The notes: generated from the sequence alone by a model not told the origin. Positions 16,907 through 24,764 are shown, numbered from the stretch's first letter. The stretch is DNA of 64,000 bases from Chryseobacterium sp. Leaf404 (GCF_001424145.1 NZ_LMQM01000012.1:496745-560744); one strand, 5' to 3'. Program-made: numbers and translations.

Positions 16907-18064
16907 TTACCCTCTGATATTCGCTTTTAATTCTGATTCTAAAGTCTGTAAATCCTGATCAAGTTTTCTTCTGCTTTCCGTTCCCTGTTTTTGAATCTGT
17001 TTCACCTCATTTAAGGTATTGATAAGCATGGCAGTAGTTTCTTTTAATGTTTCAGCAGAAACAATCGTCTGCTCGTTTGCTTTTGCCACATTAATAGAAT
17101 TCTGACCAAGGCGTTCGGCATTTTTTCTTAGAATATCTTCCGTAGTCTGTGAAACTCTCTGCTGAACCTCAATATTTTGCTGCTGTCTGTGCATCGCAAC
17201 TGCCAACGAAAGCTGGTTTTTCCAAACAGGTAACGTCGTCGTTAAAATTGTCTGCGCTTTTTCAGCAATAGACACGTTGTTATTCTGCACAAGTCTGATT
17301 TGTGGAAGAGACTGCATCATAATCAAACGCACCACTTTTAAATCTGCCAGTCTTCTGTCTAATCTGTTGATGAAATCTCTTTTATCAGCAATTTGATAAT
17401 CGGCAAAATTCTGGATGTTATTTTCCATATCTGCTAATTCACGAGCTGCTTTTTCCATTCTTAAATTTCCGGCGATCACCAGGTCTTCAATTGCTTTTAT
17501 TGAATTCACATTGCTGTCAAAAATAGTCTGCAAAACTGCATTATCTTTGGTAGAAGTGATGATTCCTGCATGCACTTTATGAGAAATCTGGTCGATATTG
17601 CTTGTGATTTTATCATATTTCGCAAAAAGATTGTCAACCTGCGTCATCATTTTTTTCATAAAAGGAAGTCTGCTCAGAAAACCTTTAACGCCACCGTTAT
17701 TGATTTCATCAACATCAACGTAATTTAATTCAATCAATAAATTATTGATCAGCTCCCCTACCTCGCCAGAATTTGATCTTCGTACATTTCCTAAGAAACT
17801 GTCACTCTGATTCGCTAAAGTTTTCTGAAGATCTGACCCAAAATTCACGATTGAACCGGGGTTTGACTCATCAATCGCATTCGCCATCAGCTCATACTTC
17901 TGGCGGTCAGCTTCCTGAATCTGATTTAGATTGACGTTTCCGTCTCTGTCTACCAAAACAGCAGGTGCCGAACTTTGCGTTGGCTGTGCTGTCTGAAGCG
18001 GCGCAGGATCAAATGTTTTCAGCGGTTCAATTGACCCCAGCGGATCGATATTATTGTTATCCAT
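16907..18064 (-). CDS. telA: TelA-like toxic anion resistance protein
   Basis: 385 residues. After a disordered, Pro/Gln-rich N-terminus (1-60), the long alpha-helical TelA domain runs from about 90 to the end. Family blocks include RLPFMKKMMTQVDNLFAKYDKI, then TKDNAVLQTIFDSN, LEDLVIAGNLRMEKAARELA-like helices, and RLADLKVVRLIMMQSLPQIRLVQNNN. TelA proteins act with TerD/TerC in resistance to tellurite and to some cell-envelope stresses; the mechanism is unknown. Spacing is 6 bases to the TerD start upstream and 6 to the next gene, a tight operon. Confidence 0.9.
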   Translation of the reverse strand: MDNNNIDPLGSIEPLKTFDPAPLQTAQPTQSSAPAVLVDRDGNVNLNQIQEADRQKYELMANAIDESNPGSIVNFGSDLQKTLANQSDSFLGNVRRSNSGEVGELINNLLIELNYVDVDEINNGGVKGFLSRLPFMKKMMTQVDNLFAKYDKITSNIDQISHKVHAGIITSTKDNAVLQTIFDSNVNSIKAIEDLVIAGNLRMEKAARELADMENNIQNFADYQIADKRDFINRLDRRLADLKVVRLIMMQSLPQIRLVQNNNVSIAEKAQTILTTTLPVWKNQLSLAVAMHRQQQNIEVQQRVSQTTEDILRKNAERLGQNSINVAKANEQTIVSAETLKETTAMLINTLNEVKQIQKQGTESRRKLDQDLQTLESELKANIRG

Positions 18065-18070
18065 AATTGA

Positions 18071-18625
18071 TTATTGATACATTGATACAAATTTCTCAAG
18101 ACCGTCTCTCTGGCCACTTCCTACGGCTTCGAATTTCCATTCTCCATTTCTGTTATAGATTCTTCCGAATTCTACGGCAGTTTCGATTGAGAAATCTTCG
18201 TCTAATTCATATTTCAGAATCTCTTCATTGGTATCTGTGTTAAAAATCCTGATAAAGGAGTTTCTCACCTGCCCGAAATTCTGTCTTCTAGAATCTGCCT
18301 CATGAATCGTCACTACAACAGTAATTTCCTTAATGGCATCATCAATTTTAGTTAAATCAATTTTAATCTGCTCGTCATCACCCTCACCATCGCCTGTAAG
18401 GTTATCACCCGAGTGAATCACAGATTTATCCGGAGATTCCAGGTTGTTATAAAAAATAAAATGGTTGTCTGAAACCAGTTTTTTGCTGTCATTCAGTAAA
18501 AACAATGAAGCATCCAAATCAAAAGACCCTCCTGTGGAAGTATTATTGGTATCCCATCCCAAACCGATGGTAAATTTTGGTGCGCTGATGTTTTCTCTCT
18601 GTCCTTTCTGTAAGTTAATTGCCAT
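18071..18625 (-). CDS. terD: TerD family calcium-binding stress protein (first copy)
   Basis: 184 residues, the standard TerD length. Opening MAINLQKGQRENISAPKF, then GLGWDTN, GGSFDLDASLFLL (about 33-45, calcium ligands), FYNNLESPDKSVIHSGDNLTG and GDDEQIKIDL. The C-terminus ends GEWKFEAVGSGQRDGLEKFV. It overlaps the PRTase-like gene by 11 bases, so translation is coupled. A paralogue lies three genes downstream; two TerD copies with different lengths are usual in ter clusters. Confidence 0.95.
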   Translation of the reverse strand: MAINLQKGQRENISAPKFTIGLGWDTNNTSTGGSFDLDASLFLLNDSKKLVSDNHFIFYNNLESPDKSVIHSGDNLTGDGEGDDEQIKIDLTKIDDAIKEITVVVTIHEADSRRQNFGQVRNSFIRIFNTDTNEEILKYELDEDFSIETAVEFGRIYNRNGEWKFEAVGSGQRDGLEKFVSMYQ

Positions 18626-19439
18626 AGTAGATTTCTGTTTGTGTTAAAGTGTTTATATTATTTTTAAATTCTTTTAATAAATGATAATTGTTGCTAATTG
18701 CAAGCTCAATCAGATCATCCAGATGCTGTTTTTTAATTTTAGACGTAAGATAATCAAAATTACCTGAATCTAAGCCCAAAATATACTTAACAATTCTGGT
18801 ATTGTAGCTGAAACTCTCTTTAGAAATTACCTCAACCACGTCGTAAACGTTTTTCACTGCGTAATAATTAAAATAGTTTTCAATCTTCGGATCGATATCA
18901 AAATTCATCAGTTCTGCATAATACATGAAGAGAAAATCTGCTTCCACTGCATACTGACGGAGAATTTTGTTTACGGTGTACTCATGGCTTCCCGTAATTT
19001 TGATATCATCAATAAATATACAGAGTTTACCTCTTAAAAAATCTTTATCAAGATAATACGTATCGTTGGCGATCAGATTTTTACGGTCTTCAAAGCTAAG
19101 ATTTCCGTAATCTGTAGTATAGGTGTGGTTTCTATTGATTTTTGAGATAATACTGGATTTTTTTCCTTTTTGGAAAAGATAAAAATCAAGATGTTTTTTA
19201 AAGTAAAAACACAGAAAATTGGAAGCCGTTGGAATGGCCATGTACGGACTTGGCAGCACTACAATATCTTTGTCTGTATCTAATATCTCCTGATGATCAG
19301 CCAAAAATCCTTCAAAAAGTTCTTTTGCAAATTTCTCTGCATAAGATTTATCTCCGTACTTGAAATAACTGTATTCTGCGGGCGAAAAAGTAAATTCTTC
19401 AGCAGAATTTATTTTGTGTAAACTGTATCGTTTGTTCAT
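18615..19439 (-). CDS. Phosphoribosyltransferase-like protein of the Ter system
   Basis: 274 residues. The segment LCIFIDDIKITGSHEYTVNKI (about 137-157) has the shape of the PRPP-binding loop of type I phosphoribosyltransferases (hydrophobic strand, two acidic residues, T-G-[ST]). The upstream VVLPSPYMAIPTASN (about 60-74) fits the first strand and loop. The C-terminal 60 residues are helical. Comparative work by Aravind and colleagues on Ter systems describes PRTase-like and HAD proteins in a module thought to make a nucleoside-like metabolite. It overlaps the HAD gene by 4 bases and terD by 11, so the three are coupled. Substrate unknown. Confidence 0.75.
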   Translation of the reverse strand: MNKRYSLHKINSAEEFTFSPAEYSYFKYGDKSYAEKFAKELFEGFLADHQEILDTDKDIVVLPSPYMAIPTASNFLCFYFKKHLDFYLFQKGKKSSIISKINRNHTYTTDYGNLSFEDRKNLIANDTYYLDKDFLRGKLCIFIDDIKITGSHEYTVNKILRQYAVEADFLFMYYAELMNFDIDPKIENYFNYYAVKNVYDVVEVISKESFSYNTRIVKYILGLDSGNFDYLTSKIKKQHLDDLIELAISNNYHLLKEFKNNINTLTQTEIYYGN

Positions 19440-20116
19440 ATTTGTATTTGTGGTTTTAGTAAATGGGCACTGAATCCGAAATCTTTTGCACCCTTGTAAT
19501 CCGCAACCGGATTGTCGCCAATGTGGAGGATTTTCTTCATCTGTAAATCTTTATTTCCAATTAAATTTTTCACCTCCTGAAAAACGAGTGGATTTGGTTT
19601 GGAAATTTTCAGTTCATCAGAGTAAATATGGAAATCGATGTACCGATCAAGGTTTTCTTCAATCAAAAACTTTCTCATTGTTTTTCCTTTGATGAAACCT
19701 GTGTTGCTCAGAATATTAATCGTTTTTCCCTGATTTTTAATTTCATCAAAAAACTGATGAATATTTTCGAAAATCACAACGGGTTTGTATTTTAAAAACA
19801 AATCTTCGCTTTTCTGATAAAATTCGTTGAAGATATCTTTATTCAGTTGTTTTACATCAACATTCAGCGAATTTAAAATCAGCAGGTATATTTCAAAAGT
19901 ATCCACATTTCCGCCAGTCACTTCATTGATGGTATTGCAAAGATCATCGTAATATTTCACAGTTTTCGCAACCTCATCAAAGGGTCTATCCACTTCAAAA
20001 AAAGAAGCAAACAATTCAACTCTTTTAGCTTTAAATTCGGGGTGAGATTTAATCAGGGTAAGCCACAGATCAAAGGAAAAATGATCATGGTTCAGAATGT
20101 CAATATCTGTTTTCAA
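19436..20116 (-). CDS. HAD family hydrolase, first gene of the ter operon
   Basis: 226 residues. HAD motif I is FSFDLWLTLI (about 13-22): the nucleophile Asp is present but the second Asp of DxD is Trp, a form closer to DxY of haloacid-dehalogenase-like members than to ordinary phosphatases. Motif II is INILSNTGF (about 136), motif III the lysine in KISKPNP (about 172), and motif IV HIGDNPVADYKGA (about 200). It probably cleaves a phosphate or related group in the metabolite path of the Ter system. A -7 box lies about 100 bases upstream, so this is the operon's first gene. Confidence 0.82.
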   Translation of the reverse strand: MKTDIDILNHDHFSFDLWLTLIKSHPEFKAKRVELFASFFEVDRPFDEVAKTVKYYDDLCNTINEVTGGNVDTFEIYLLILNSLNVDVKQLNKDIFNEFYQKSEDLFLKYKPVVIFENIHQFFDEIKNQGKTINILSNTGFIKGKTMRKFLIEENLDRYIDFHIYSDELKISKPNPLVFQEVKNLIGNKDLQMKKILHIGDNPVADYKGAKDFGFSAHLLKPQIQI

Positions 20117-20216
20117 GATGATTTAAGTTAAATTTTTTTTAGCTTCTATTGAAAAAGATCTATTGTGAAAATTTAAAATTTTCTGCCATAGTCTGTGTTT
20201 TAAAATCAATTCTATT

Positions 20217-20224
20217 CAAAGATA
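20217..20224 (-). promoter_or_regulatory. Probable promoter of the ter operon
   Basis: TATCTTTG on the minus strand is an exact TAnnTTTG box, about 100 bases before the HAD start. The 285-base gap also holds tandem GAATTTTT/AAGAATTTTTAAG units upstream of it. No other gene is seen there. Confidence 0.5.
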
Positions 20225-20401
20225 AAATTTTTCATTTAATATTGAATTTTTTTAAGAATTTTTAAGAATTAAATTAGAATTTTTACCAGTTTACAGAAAA
20301 ATTTTAAAATGAAGATTGTGATTAATTTTCACACAGATCATAACTGATTTCGATTTTTTAAAAAGAATTATTACATGCTTATTTTTCCGCGATAACACTG
20401 T

Positions 20402-21937
20402 TTACTTCTCCGGCATCACCTTGTATGTAGGGTCGTCGAAATTCACATCGATTACAGCTTCCGCGTTTTTAAGAATTCTGATACAGTCTTCGCTAAGGTA
20501 TTTGAGGCGGAGCTCTTTGTTGAGTCCGGCATATTTTTTTGATAATTTGTCTACGGCATCAATGGCACTCATGTCTACAATTCTGCTGTCTCTGAAATTT
20601 ACAATCACCTTATCAGGATCATTTTCGGGATCAAATTTTTCGGTAAATGCAGTTACAGAGCCAAAAAACAAAGGTCCGGAAATCTCATAAACTTTCACTC
20701 CATTTTGGTCTATATACTTCTTTGCACGGATTCTTTTGGCATTATCCCAGGCAAAAACCAAAGCAGAAATAATGACTCCCACCAGTACTGCCAACGCAAG
20801 ATTATGAAGAAGTACAGTAATTAAAGCCACGGTAATTCCTACAAAAATATCAGACTTCGGCATTTTATTAACAATCCTGATGGAAACCCACTGAAATGTG
20901 GAAACTGCCACCATCATCATCACGCCAACCAGCGCAGCCATCGGGATTTTTTCGATAAATGGAGCTCCAACCAAAATGATCAGTAAAATTGTAAACGCCG
21001 CAATGATACCTGAAAGTCTTGCTCTTGAACCGGCATTGAGGTTAACCAAAGTCTGCGCAACCATGGCACAACCTCCCATTCCGCCAAAAAAACCGTTGGT
21101 AATATTGGCTATTCCCTGGGCAACAGATTCTTTATTGGCGCTTCCTTTAGAATTGGTAATTTCGTCAACCATAGACAAAGTGAGGAGAGATTCTATCAAA
21201 CCCACCCCTGCCATAATCGCAGCATACGGAAAAATAATCTTCAGAGTCTCTAATGAAAATGGTATTTCAGGAATATGAAAAACGGGTAAACTGCCGCTGA
21301 TTTTTGCAATATCGGCAACTGTTTTGGTGTGAATTCCGAAAACGGAAACAAAACCCGAAATAATTAAAATTGCCACTAAAGATGCCGGCAATGCTTTCGT
21401 GATTTTTGGAAAAAAATACACAACAGCAACCGTTAAAGCCGTCAAACCCGCCATGCTATATAAAGCCGAACCCTGCAGCCAACGTACAGTTCCGTCTGCA
21501 TTCAAAATTTTAAACTGCTCTACCTGAGCCATAAAAATAATAACCGCCAGGCCATTCAAAAATCCAAACATGACGGGCTGCGGAATTAACCTTACAAATT
21601 TCCCAAGTTTAAAAAGACCTACTGAAAGCTGTAAAACACCCGCCAGAAATACAGTTGCAAAAAGATAATCGATGCCGTGAGATTTTATTAAAGCAATTAA
21701 AACTACAATCGTAGCTCCCGCTCCACCGGAAACCATCCCGGGACGGCCACCTAAAACCGCTGTTACCAAGCCCATCATAAAAGCAGCGTACAAGCCCGTT
21801 AAAGGAGACAACCCGGCCAGAATGGCAAAAGAAATTGATTCCGGAATCATGGTCATTGCAACAGTAAGCCCTGCGAGAATTTCGTTTTTGTAATTTATTT
21901 TTTTTGAAAAGTCGAAGAGTTGGAGTGTCGTTCTCAT
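20402..21937 (-). CDS. SulP family anion transporter with STAS domain
   Basis: 511 residues. About 12-14 membrane segments cover residues 20-400, with the SulP signature near PESISFAILAGLSPLTGLYAA (about 32-52) and GGRPGMVSGGAGATIVV. The cytoplasmic C-terminal STAS domain (about 415-500) has IVNFRDSRIVDMSAIDAVDKL. SulP carriers take up sulfate, bicarbonate or other anions, often with protons or sodium. Nothing nearby fixes the substrate; no carbonic anhydrase or sulfate assimilation gene is adjacent. It stands alone between the ter operon and a phosphoesterase gene. Confidence 0.9.
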   Translation of the reverse strand: MRTTLQLFDFSKKINYKNEILAGLTVAMTMIPESISFAILAGLSPLTGLYAAFMMGLVTAVLGGRPGMVSGGAGATIVVLIALIKSHGIDYLFATVFLAGVLQLSVGLFKLGKFVRLIPQPVMFGFLNGLAVIIFMAQVEQFKILNADGTVRWLQGSALYSMAGLTALTVAVVYFFPKITKALPASLVAILIISGFVSVFGIHTKTVADIAKISGSLPVFHIPEIPFSLETLKIIFPYAAIMAGVGLIESLLTLSMVDEITNSKGSANKESVAQGIANITNGFFGGMGGCAMVAQTLVNLNAGSRARLSGIIAAFTILLIILVGAPFIEKIPMAALVGVMMMVAVSTFQWVSIRIVNKMPKSDIFVGITVALITVLLHNLALAVLVGVIISALVFAWDNAKRIRAKKYIDQNGVKVYEISGPLFFGSVTAFTEKFDPENDPDKVIVNFRDSRIVDMSAIDAVDKLSKKYAGLNKELRLKYLSEDCIRILKNAEAVIDVNFDDPTYKVMPEK

Positions 21938-22176
21938 GTGTAGAAATCAGAAATATAAAACGGTCTGATAATTAAAATCTAATGACCGGAAGCAAAGATA
22001 AGCACTTACAAATAAATCTGCATTGCTTTTGAAATCTCTTTATCTGCGAAAGACCAAAAAAGTCTGTAGTCTTAAAAGCTCAATTCTTCTGTTTGTATTT
22101 TTCAAGTGAGAGATGGATGCCGGAAGTTTCTGCAATTGCTTCTTCTTCCAGCTTCCAGCTTCAGATTTCCGTTTCA

Positions 22177-22740
22177 CTAATTTCTCGGCGCAAACAGGGG
22201 CGTCCATTTCTTTTTCTTCATCAGTTCCTTCACTTCTTCGTAGGAAATCGGGTAAAAATTGTGGCAGTCAACACCCACATCGAGGCTTAAACTCATTTCA
22301 TCATCCGGCAAAGTTCCGTGTGAATGACCGTAGAGTTGCCAGGTTCCTCGGTGTGAGCCGTTCCAGGTACGCATTGCGTAATGCAAAAGAATAATCTTCT
22401 GTTTGCCGTTGCTGTTTTCCGGTTCATCAATCCGCAATTCGTGATAGTCCTTTATTGATTCAAACCTTTTCGGATAAGTCAGGGTTGAACCTTCGTGATT
22501 GCCTTTTATCAGATGGAATTTGCCGTTGAGCTGATCCAGAATTTCTTTTGTAAAATCGGGTTTGCCCAAACTGACATCACCCAAATGGTAGACGGTATCA
22601 TCTTCACCGATTTTCTCATTCCACCGTTTGATGAGTTCTTCATTCATCTGTTCCAAAGACTCAAAAGGCCTTTCGGAAAATTTTATAATATTGGCATGAC
22701 CGAAATGATGGTCTGCCGTAAAAAATATATTTGTTTTCAT
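22177..22740 (-). CDS. Small metallophosphoesterase
   Basis: I start at the ATG at 22740 (MKTNIFFTADHHFGH), giving 187 residues; an in-frame ATG at 22773 would add 11 polar residues. Metal ligands of the calcineurin-like fold are all present: ADHHFGH (9-15), YHLGDVSLG, KGNHEG and LLHY, and a final YGHSHG. The layout resembles the bacterial YfcE/phage lambda-like small phosphoesterases that cleave phosphodiesters or nucleotides. The target is unknown. No close operon partner; YkuK lies 207 bases upstream on the same strand. Confidence 0.87.
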   Translation of the reverse strand: MKTNIFFTADHHFGHANIIKFSERPFESLEQMNEELIKRWNEKIGEDDTVYHLGDVSLGKPDFTKEILDQLNGKFHLIKGNHEGSTLTYPKRFESIKDYHELRIDEPENSNGKQKIILLHYAMRTWNGSHRGTWQLYGHSHGTLPDDEMSLSLDVGVDCHNFYPISYEEVKELMKKKKWTPLFAPRN

Positions 22741-22947
22741 TTTTTCAATGTTGGGTGCTGAATGTTTTTTCACATAGTTAAAACATGCTTCAGCAATCTT
22801 CCTGCTTGTTAATTATTAAATTCATTTCAATTAAGAAAAGTAAATATTCAAAGCTTTGATGATACTTTTCACGTTGGTGTTTGGATAAAATCCGGAACTT
22901 AACATTGTTCAAAACTTCCCGATCTCCTCTCCCATCTTCCCACTTCG

Positions 22948-23433
22948 TCACACCATCATATCCGCACAATTTGAACTTGCGAATGCGTAAGGTTTAGCTT
23001 TAAACACATATCCCATTCCCAAAATATATCCCATTGCATCTTTCAAAGCGACATTGGATTTGAATTCCGGATTGGTATTAATATCTGCATGAACTTCCAT
23101 TTCCACACCGTACATTTCCAAAATAGAGCAGATTGCATAAGCGATTTCTACAGATTTGTTAACCTCGTTCAGCATTCGTTCTTTAATGCTGATTGTTTGA
23201 ATTTCTCTTTGTTTTCTGATAAATGTAAACGCTCCTTTTCCCTCACGGATAAAGACAACTGCGGTTGCATAACTGATCTCATCACCATACACATGAGAAT
23301 CTGAACCCACACAAACTTTCAGTCGGTGTCCGTTGGCCTGTTCGCGGATGATGGCTTCTTCTACCAAAGTTGTGATAGAGTTTCGGAAAATCTTTCCGGT
23401 CATGTTTTGCCATGTTTGTTGTTGCGTTTCCAT
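22948..23433 (-). CDS. RNase H-like YkuK family protein
   Basis: 161 residues matching the YkuK/DUF458 family: KVCVGSDSHVYGDEISYATAVVF (about 38-60, with acidic residues of an RNase H-like fold), INEVNKSVEIAYAICSIL-type helix, and VEMEVHADINTNPEFKSNVAL followed by GYILGMGY. The C-terminal PYAFASSNCADMM is also conserved. These proteins are predicted nucleases, with no proven substrate. It lies 71 bases downstream of the tRNA-Leu gene on the same strand, so it might be reached by read-through from the tRNA array. Confidence 0.85.
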   Translation of the reverse strand: METQQQTWQNMTGKIFRNSITTLVEEAIIREQANGHRLKVCVGSDSHVYGDEISYATAVVFIREGKGAFTFIRKQREIQTISIKERMLNEVNKSVEIAYAICSILEMYGVEMEVHADINTNPEFKSNVALKDAMGYILGMGYVFKAKPYAFASSNCADMMV

Positions 23434-23504
23434 TTTTTCTACATTTTTTGAATTTGTTTTTGTTTTGTTTTGTTAAATTGAAATAATGTGTTTCCACATA
23501 ATCG

Positions 23505-23578
23505 TACGGAGAGAAGGAGTCGAACCCTCAATTTCTTGAGCCTAAATCAAGTGCGTCTGCCAGTTCCGCCATCCCCGC
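23505..23578 (-). tRNA. tRNA-Leu (anticodon TAG), short variable region
   Basis: Acceptor GCGGGGA/TCTCCGT (with G-T pairs), D arm GCG...CGC of the class II type, anticodon arm CTTGA-TTTAGGC-TCAAG, T arm GAGGG-TTCGACT-CCTTC. The variable region is only about 5 bases (AAATT), while leucine tRNAs normally have a long arm. No encoded CCA. Confidence 0.75.
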
Positions 23579-23583
23579 GATTT

Positions 23584-23610
23584 GATGAGCAATAAGTAAT
23601 TGGTAATGTG
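23584..23610. repeat. Dispersed GAGCAATAAGTAATTGGTAATG-type repeat in tRNA spacer
   Basis: Related to the blocks at 5823-5901 and 23922-23995. Lies between tRNA-Gln and tRNA-Leu. Confidence 0.5.
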
Positions 23611-23648
23611 TAATTTTTCCAAATAAATTATTGTCCATAATAAATTTG

Positions 23649-23721
23649 TTGATTCATCAGGACTTGAACCTGAACAACAAGAGTCAAAGTCTTGTGTGCT
23701 GACCAATTACACTATGAATCA
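23649..23721 (-). tRNA. tRNA-Gln (anticodon TTG)
   Basis: Acceptor TGATTCA/TGAATCA, anticodon arm CAAGA-CTTTGAC-TCTTG, T arm TCAGG-TTCAAGT-CCTGA. A U at position 1 is known for glutamine tRNAs. No encoded CCA. Confidence 0.88.
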
Positions 23722-23766
23722 ATGTGAAGAAAAACTAAGCCTGTCATTATTTTTTTTGTTTGATAT

Positions 23767-23792
23767 AAGAACTTCTGCGCTCGACAAACTTT
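23767..23792. repeat. Spacer repeat (AAGAACTyCTGCkCTyGACAAAC), copy 1
   Basis: Matches 24031-24057 with few changes. One copy lies in the Cys-Gln spacer, the other in the Val-Cys spacer, suggesting growth of the array by duplication. Confidence 0.55.
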
Positions 23793-23829
23793 TAATTTTT
23801 CTTCGGAACTAATCTCATTTAGTTATTTG

Positions 23830-23911
23830 AGATGGCTATGGGAATTGAACCCACTCAGTTTTCACAACGGTGTTGCAGACCGCCCCGACTCTCCCACTTC
23901 GGCGAACCATC
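23830..23911 (-). tRNA. tRNA-Cys (anticodon GCA), irregular
   Basis: Acceptor GATGGTT/AGCCATC, anticodon arm GCGGT-CTGCAAC-ACCGT, T arm GTGGG-TTCAATT-CCCAT. The D arm does not pair cleanly and about 12 bases separate the anticodon and T arms, longer than a normal class I tRNA. Confidence 0.75.
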
Positions 23912-23921
23912 ATATTTGATG

Positions 23922-23995
23922 AGTAATAAGTGATTGGTAATGAGCCATTTTCTCACTTGAAATATTACTTATTGTTAATTACTCATTACTCATCT
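23922..23995. repeat. Dispersed GAGTAATAAGT...ATTACTCATTACTC inverted repeat
   Basis: Both arms of the TAATGAGTAAT family in inverted orientation, between tRNA-Val and tRNA-Cys. It is the longest copy in the tRNA region. Confidence 0.55.
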
Positions 23996-24030
23996 TTAAG
24001 GTTTGTCTATTGTAATTTGTGTTTTTTATA

Positions 24031-24057
24031 AAGAACTCCTGCTCTTGACAAACCTTT
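24031..24057. repeat. Spacer repeat, copy 2
   Basis: Second copy of the block at 23767-23792, between tRNA-Val and tRNA-Cys. Confidence 0.55.
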
Positions 24058-24095
24058 TCTTTCTCTCTTTGAAACAATTAACATGAATTAATTTG

Positions 24096-24167
24096 TAATT
24101 TCGAAAGGATTCGAACCTTCAACCTTCGGTGTAAATACCGATACTCTACCAATTGAGCTACGAAATT
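24096..24167 (-). tRNA. tRNA-Val-like (TAC), abnormal anticodon arm
   Basis: Acceptor AATTTCG/CGAAATT, D arm GCTC...GAGT, T arm GAAGG-TTCGAAT-CCTTT are good. The anticodon arm TCGGTATTTACACCGA is an even-length palindrome: it folds as 5 bp with a 6-base loop or 4 bp with an 8-base loop, not 5+7. TAC (Val) is the likeliest anticodon. Starts 2 bases after tRNA-Glu ends. Confidence 0.65.
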
Positions 24168-24169
24168 TG

Positions 24170-24243
24170 GTACTCCATAAGGGAATCGAACCCTTGTCGT
24201 TCGGTAGAAAGCCGAATGCACTAACCTCTATGCTAATGGAGCA
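24170..24243 (-). tRNA. tRNA-Glu (anticodon TTC)
   Basis: Acceptor TGCTCCA/TGGAGTA, anticodon arm TTCGG-CTTTCTA-CCGAA, T arm AAGGG-TTCGATT-CCCTT. It begins with T where nearly all glutamate tRNAs begin with G, and base 37 is T rather than a purine. Confidence 0.78.
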
Positions 24244-24378
24244 AATTGTCTGGAAAACAGGGTTGTTCATTACTCTTATTTATTGTTTTTAAAGGTATTC
24301 ACGAATGCTTCGCATTTCGAACCTATGATCTTCCGCGTCCATGGCGGGTAAACAACCACCGTTATCTTTCCAGTTTTC

Positions 24379-24440
24379 AGATTCACTTCAAATTTTTTTT
24401 TCCGAGAGACAGTCGGAGCCAAAATTTTTTCAGTGAATCT
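24379..24440. repeat. 62-bp inverted repeat between tRNA-Glu and tRNA-Lys
   Basis: Ends AGATTCACT (24379-24387) and AGTGAATCT (24432-24440) are perfectly complementary; inside, CCGA-GAGACAG-TCGG forms a second hairpin with T-rich sides. Confidence 0.6.
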
Positions 24441-24443
24441 TTG

Positions 24444-24517
24444 TAACCCCAGAAAGAATCGAACTTTCAACCCCCAGTTTAAAAGACTGGTGCTCTAACC
24501 AATTGAGCTATGAGATT
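24444..24517 (-). tRNA. tRNA-Lys (anticodon TTT)
   Basis: Acceptor AATCTCA/TGGGGTT (two G-T pairs), D arm GCTC...GAGC, anticodon arm CCAGT-CTTTTAA-ACTGG, T arm GAAAG-TTCGATT-CTTTC. The first base is A rather than the usual G. Confidence 0.88.
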
Positions 24518-24635
24518 ATTTTTGCTGAACTGTGAATTGTAAATCGTCAATTAGCTACGCTTATCAAATTTTTAAAAATTCATTTGCGAAGCAAAATTCA
24601 CATTTCACAATTGACCATTTTTCCACTCACCTTTT

Positions 24636-24708
24636 GGGTTTCTTCGGGGATCGAACCCTGTTTTCCGGTGCCACAAACCGACGCTTTACCAAATAAGCTA
24701 AAGAAACC
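24636..24708 (-). tRNA. tRNA-His (anticodon GTG)
   Basis: Acceptor GGTTTCT/AGAAACC, anticodon arm TCGGT-TTGTGGC-ACCGG, discriminator C as expected for histidine. Its 5' end lies 2 bases after the T run of the terminator at 24711-24739. Confidence 0.87.
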
Positions 24709-24710
24709 AT

Positions 24711-24739
24711 AAAAAAAGCACCTCTTTTCGGGAGGTGCT
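24711..24739 (-). terminator. Terminator between small gene and tRNA array
   Basis: AGCACCTC and GAGGTGCT form a perfect 8-bp stem with a 7-base loop, followed on the minus strand by seven T. The tRNA array starts right after it, so the array may depend on read-through or on a promoter I cannot see. Confidence 0.85.
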
Positions 24740-24764
24740 GTATCTTTTTTAATGTGTCAGTTCA

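Noticed and set aside
24285..24370. A further tRNA (TTCGAA-like T loop, CCGC/GCGG stem) between tRNA-Glu and tRNA-Lys
   Set aside because: The presumed anticodon loop lacks T before the anticodon, acceptor and T stems do not pair, and the same bases read as protein-like sequence.
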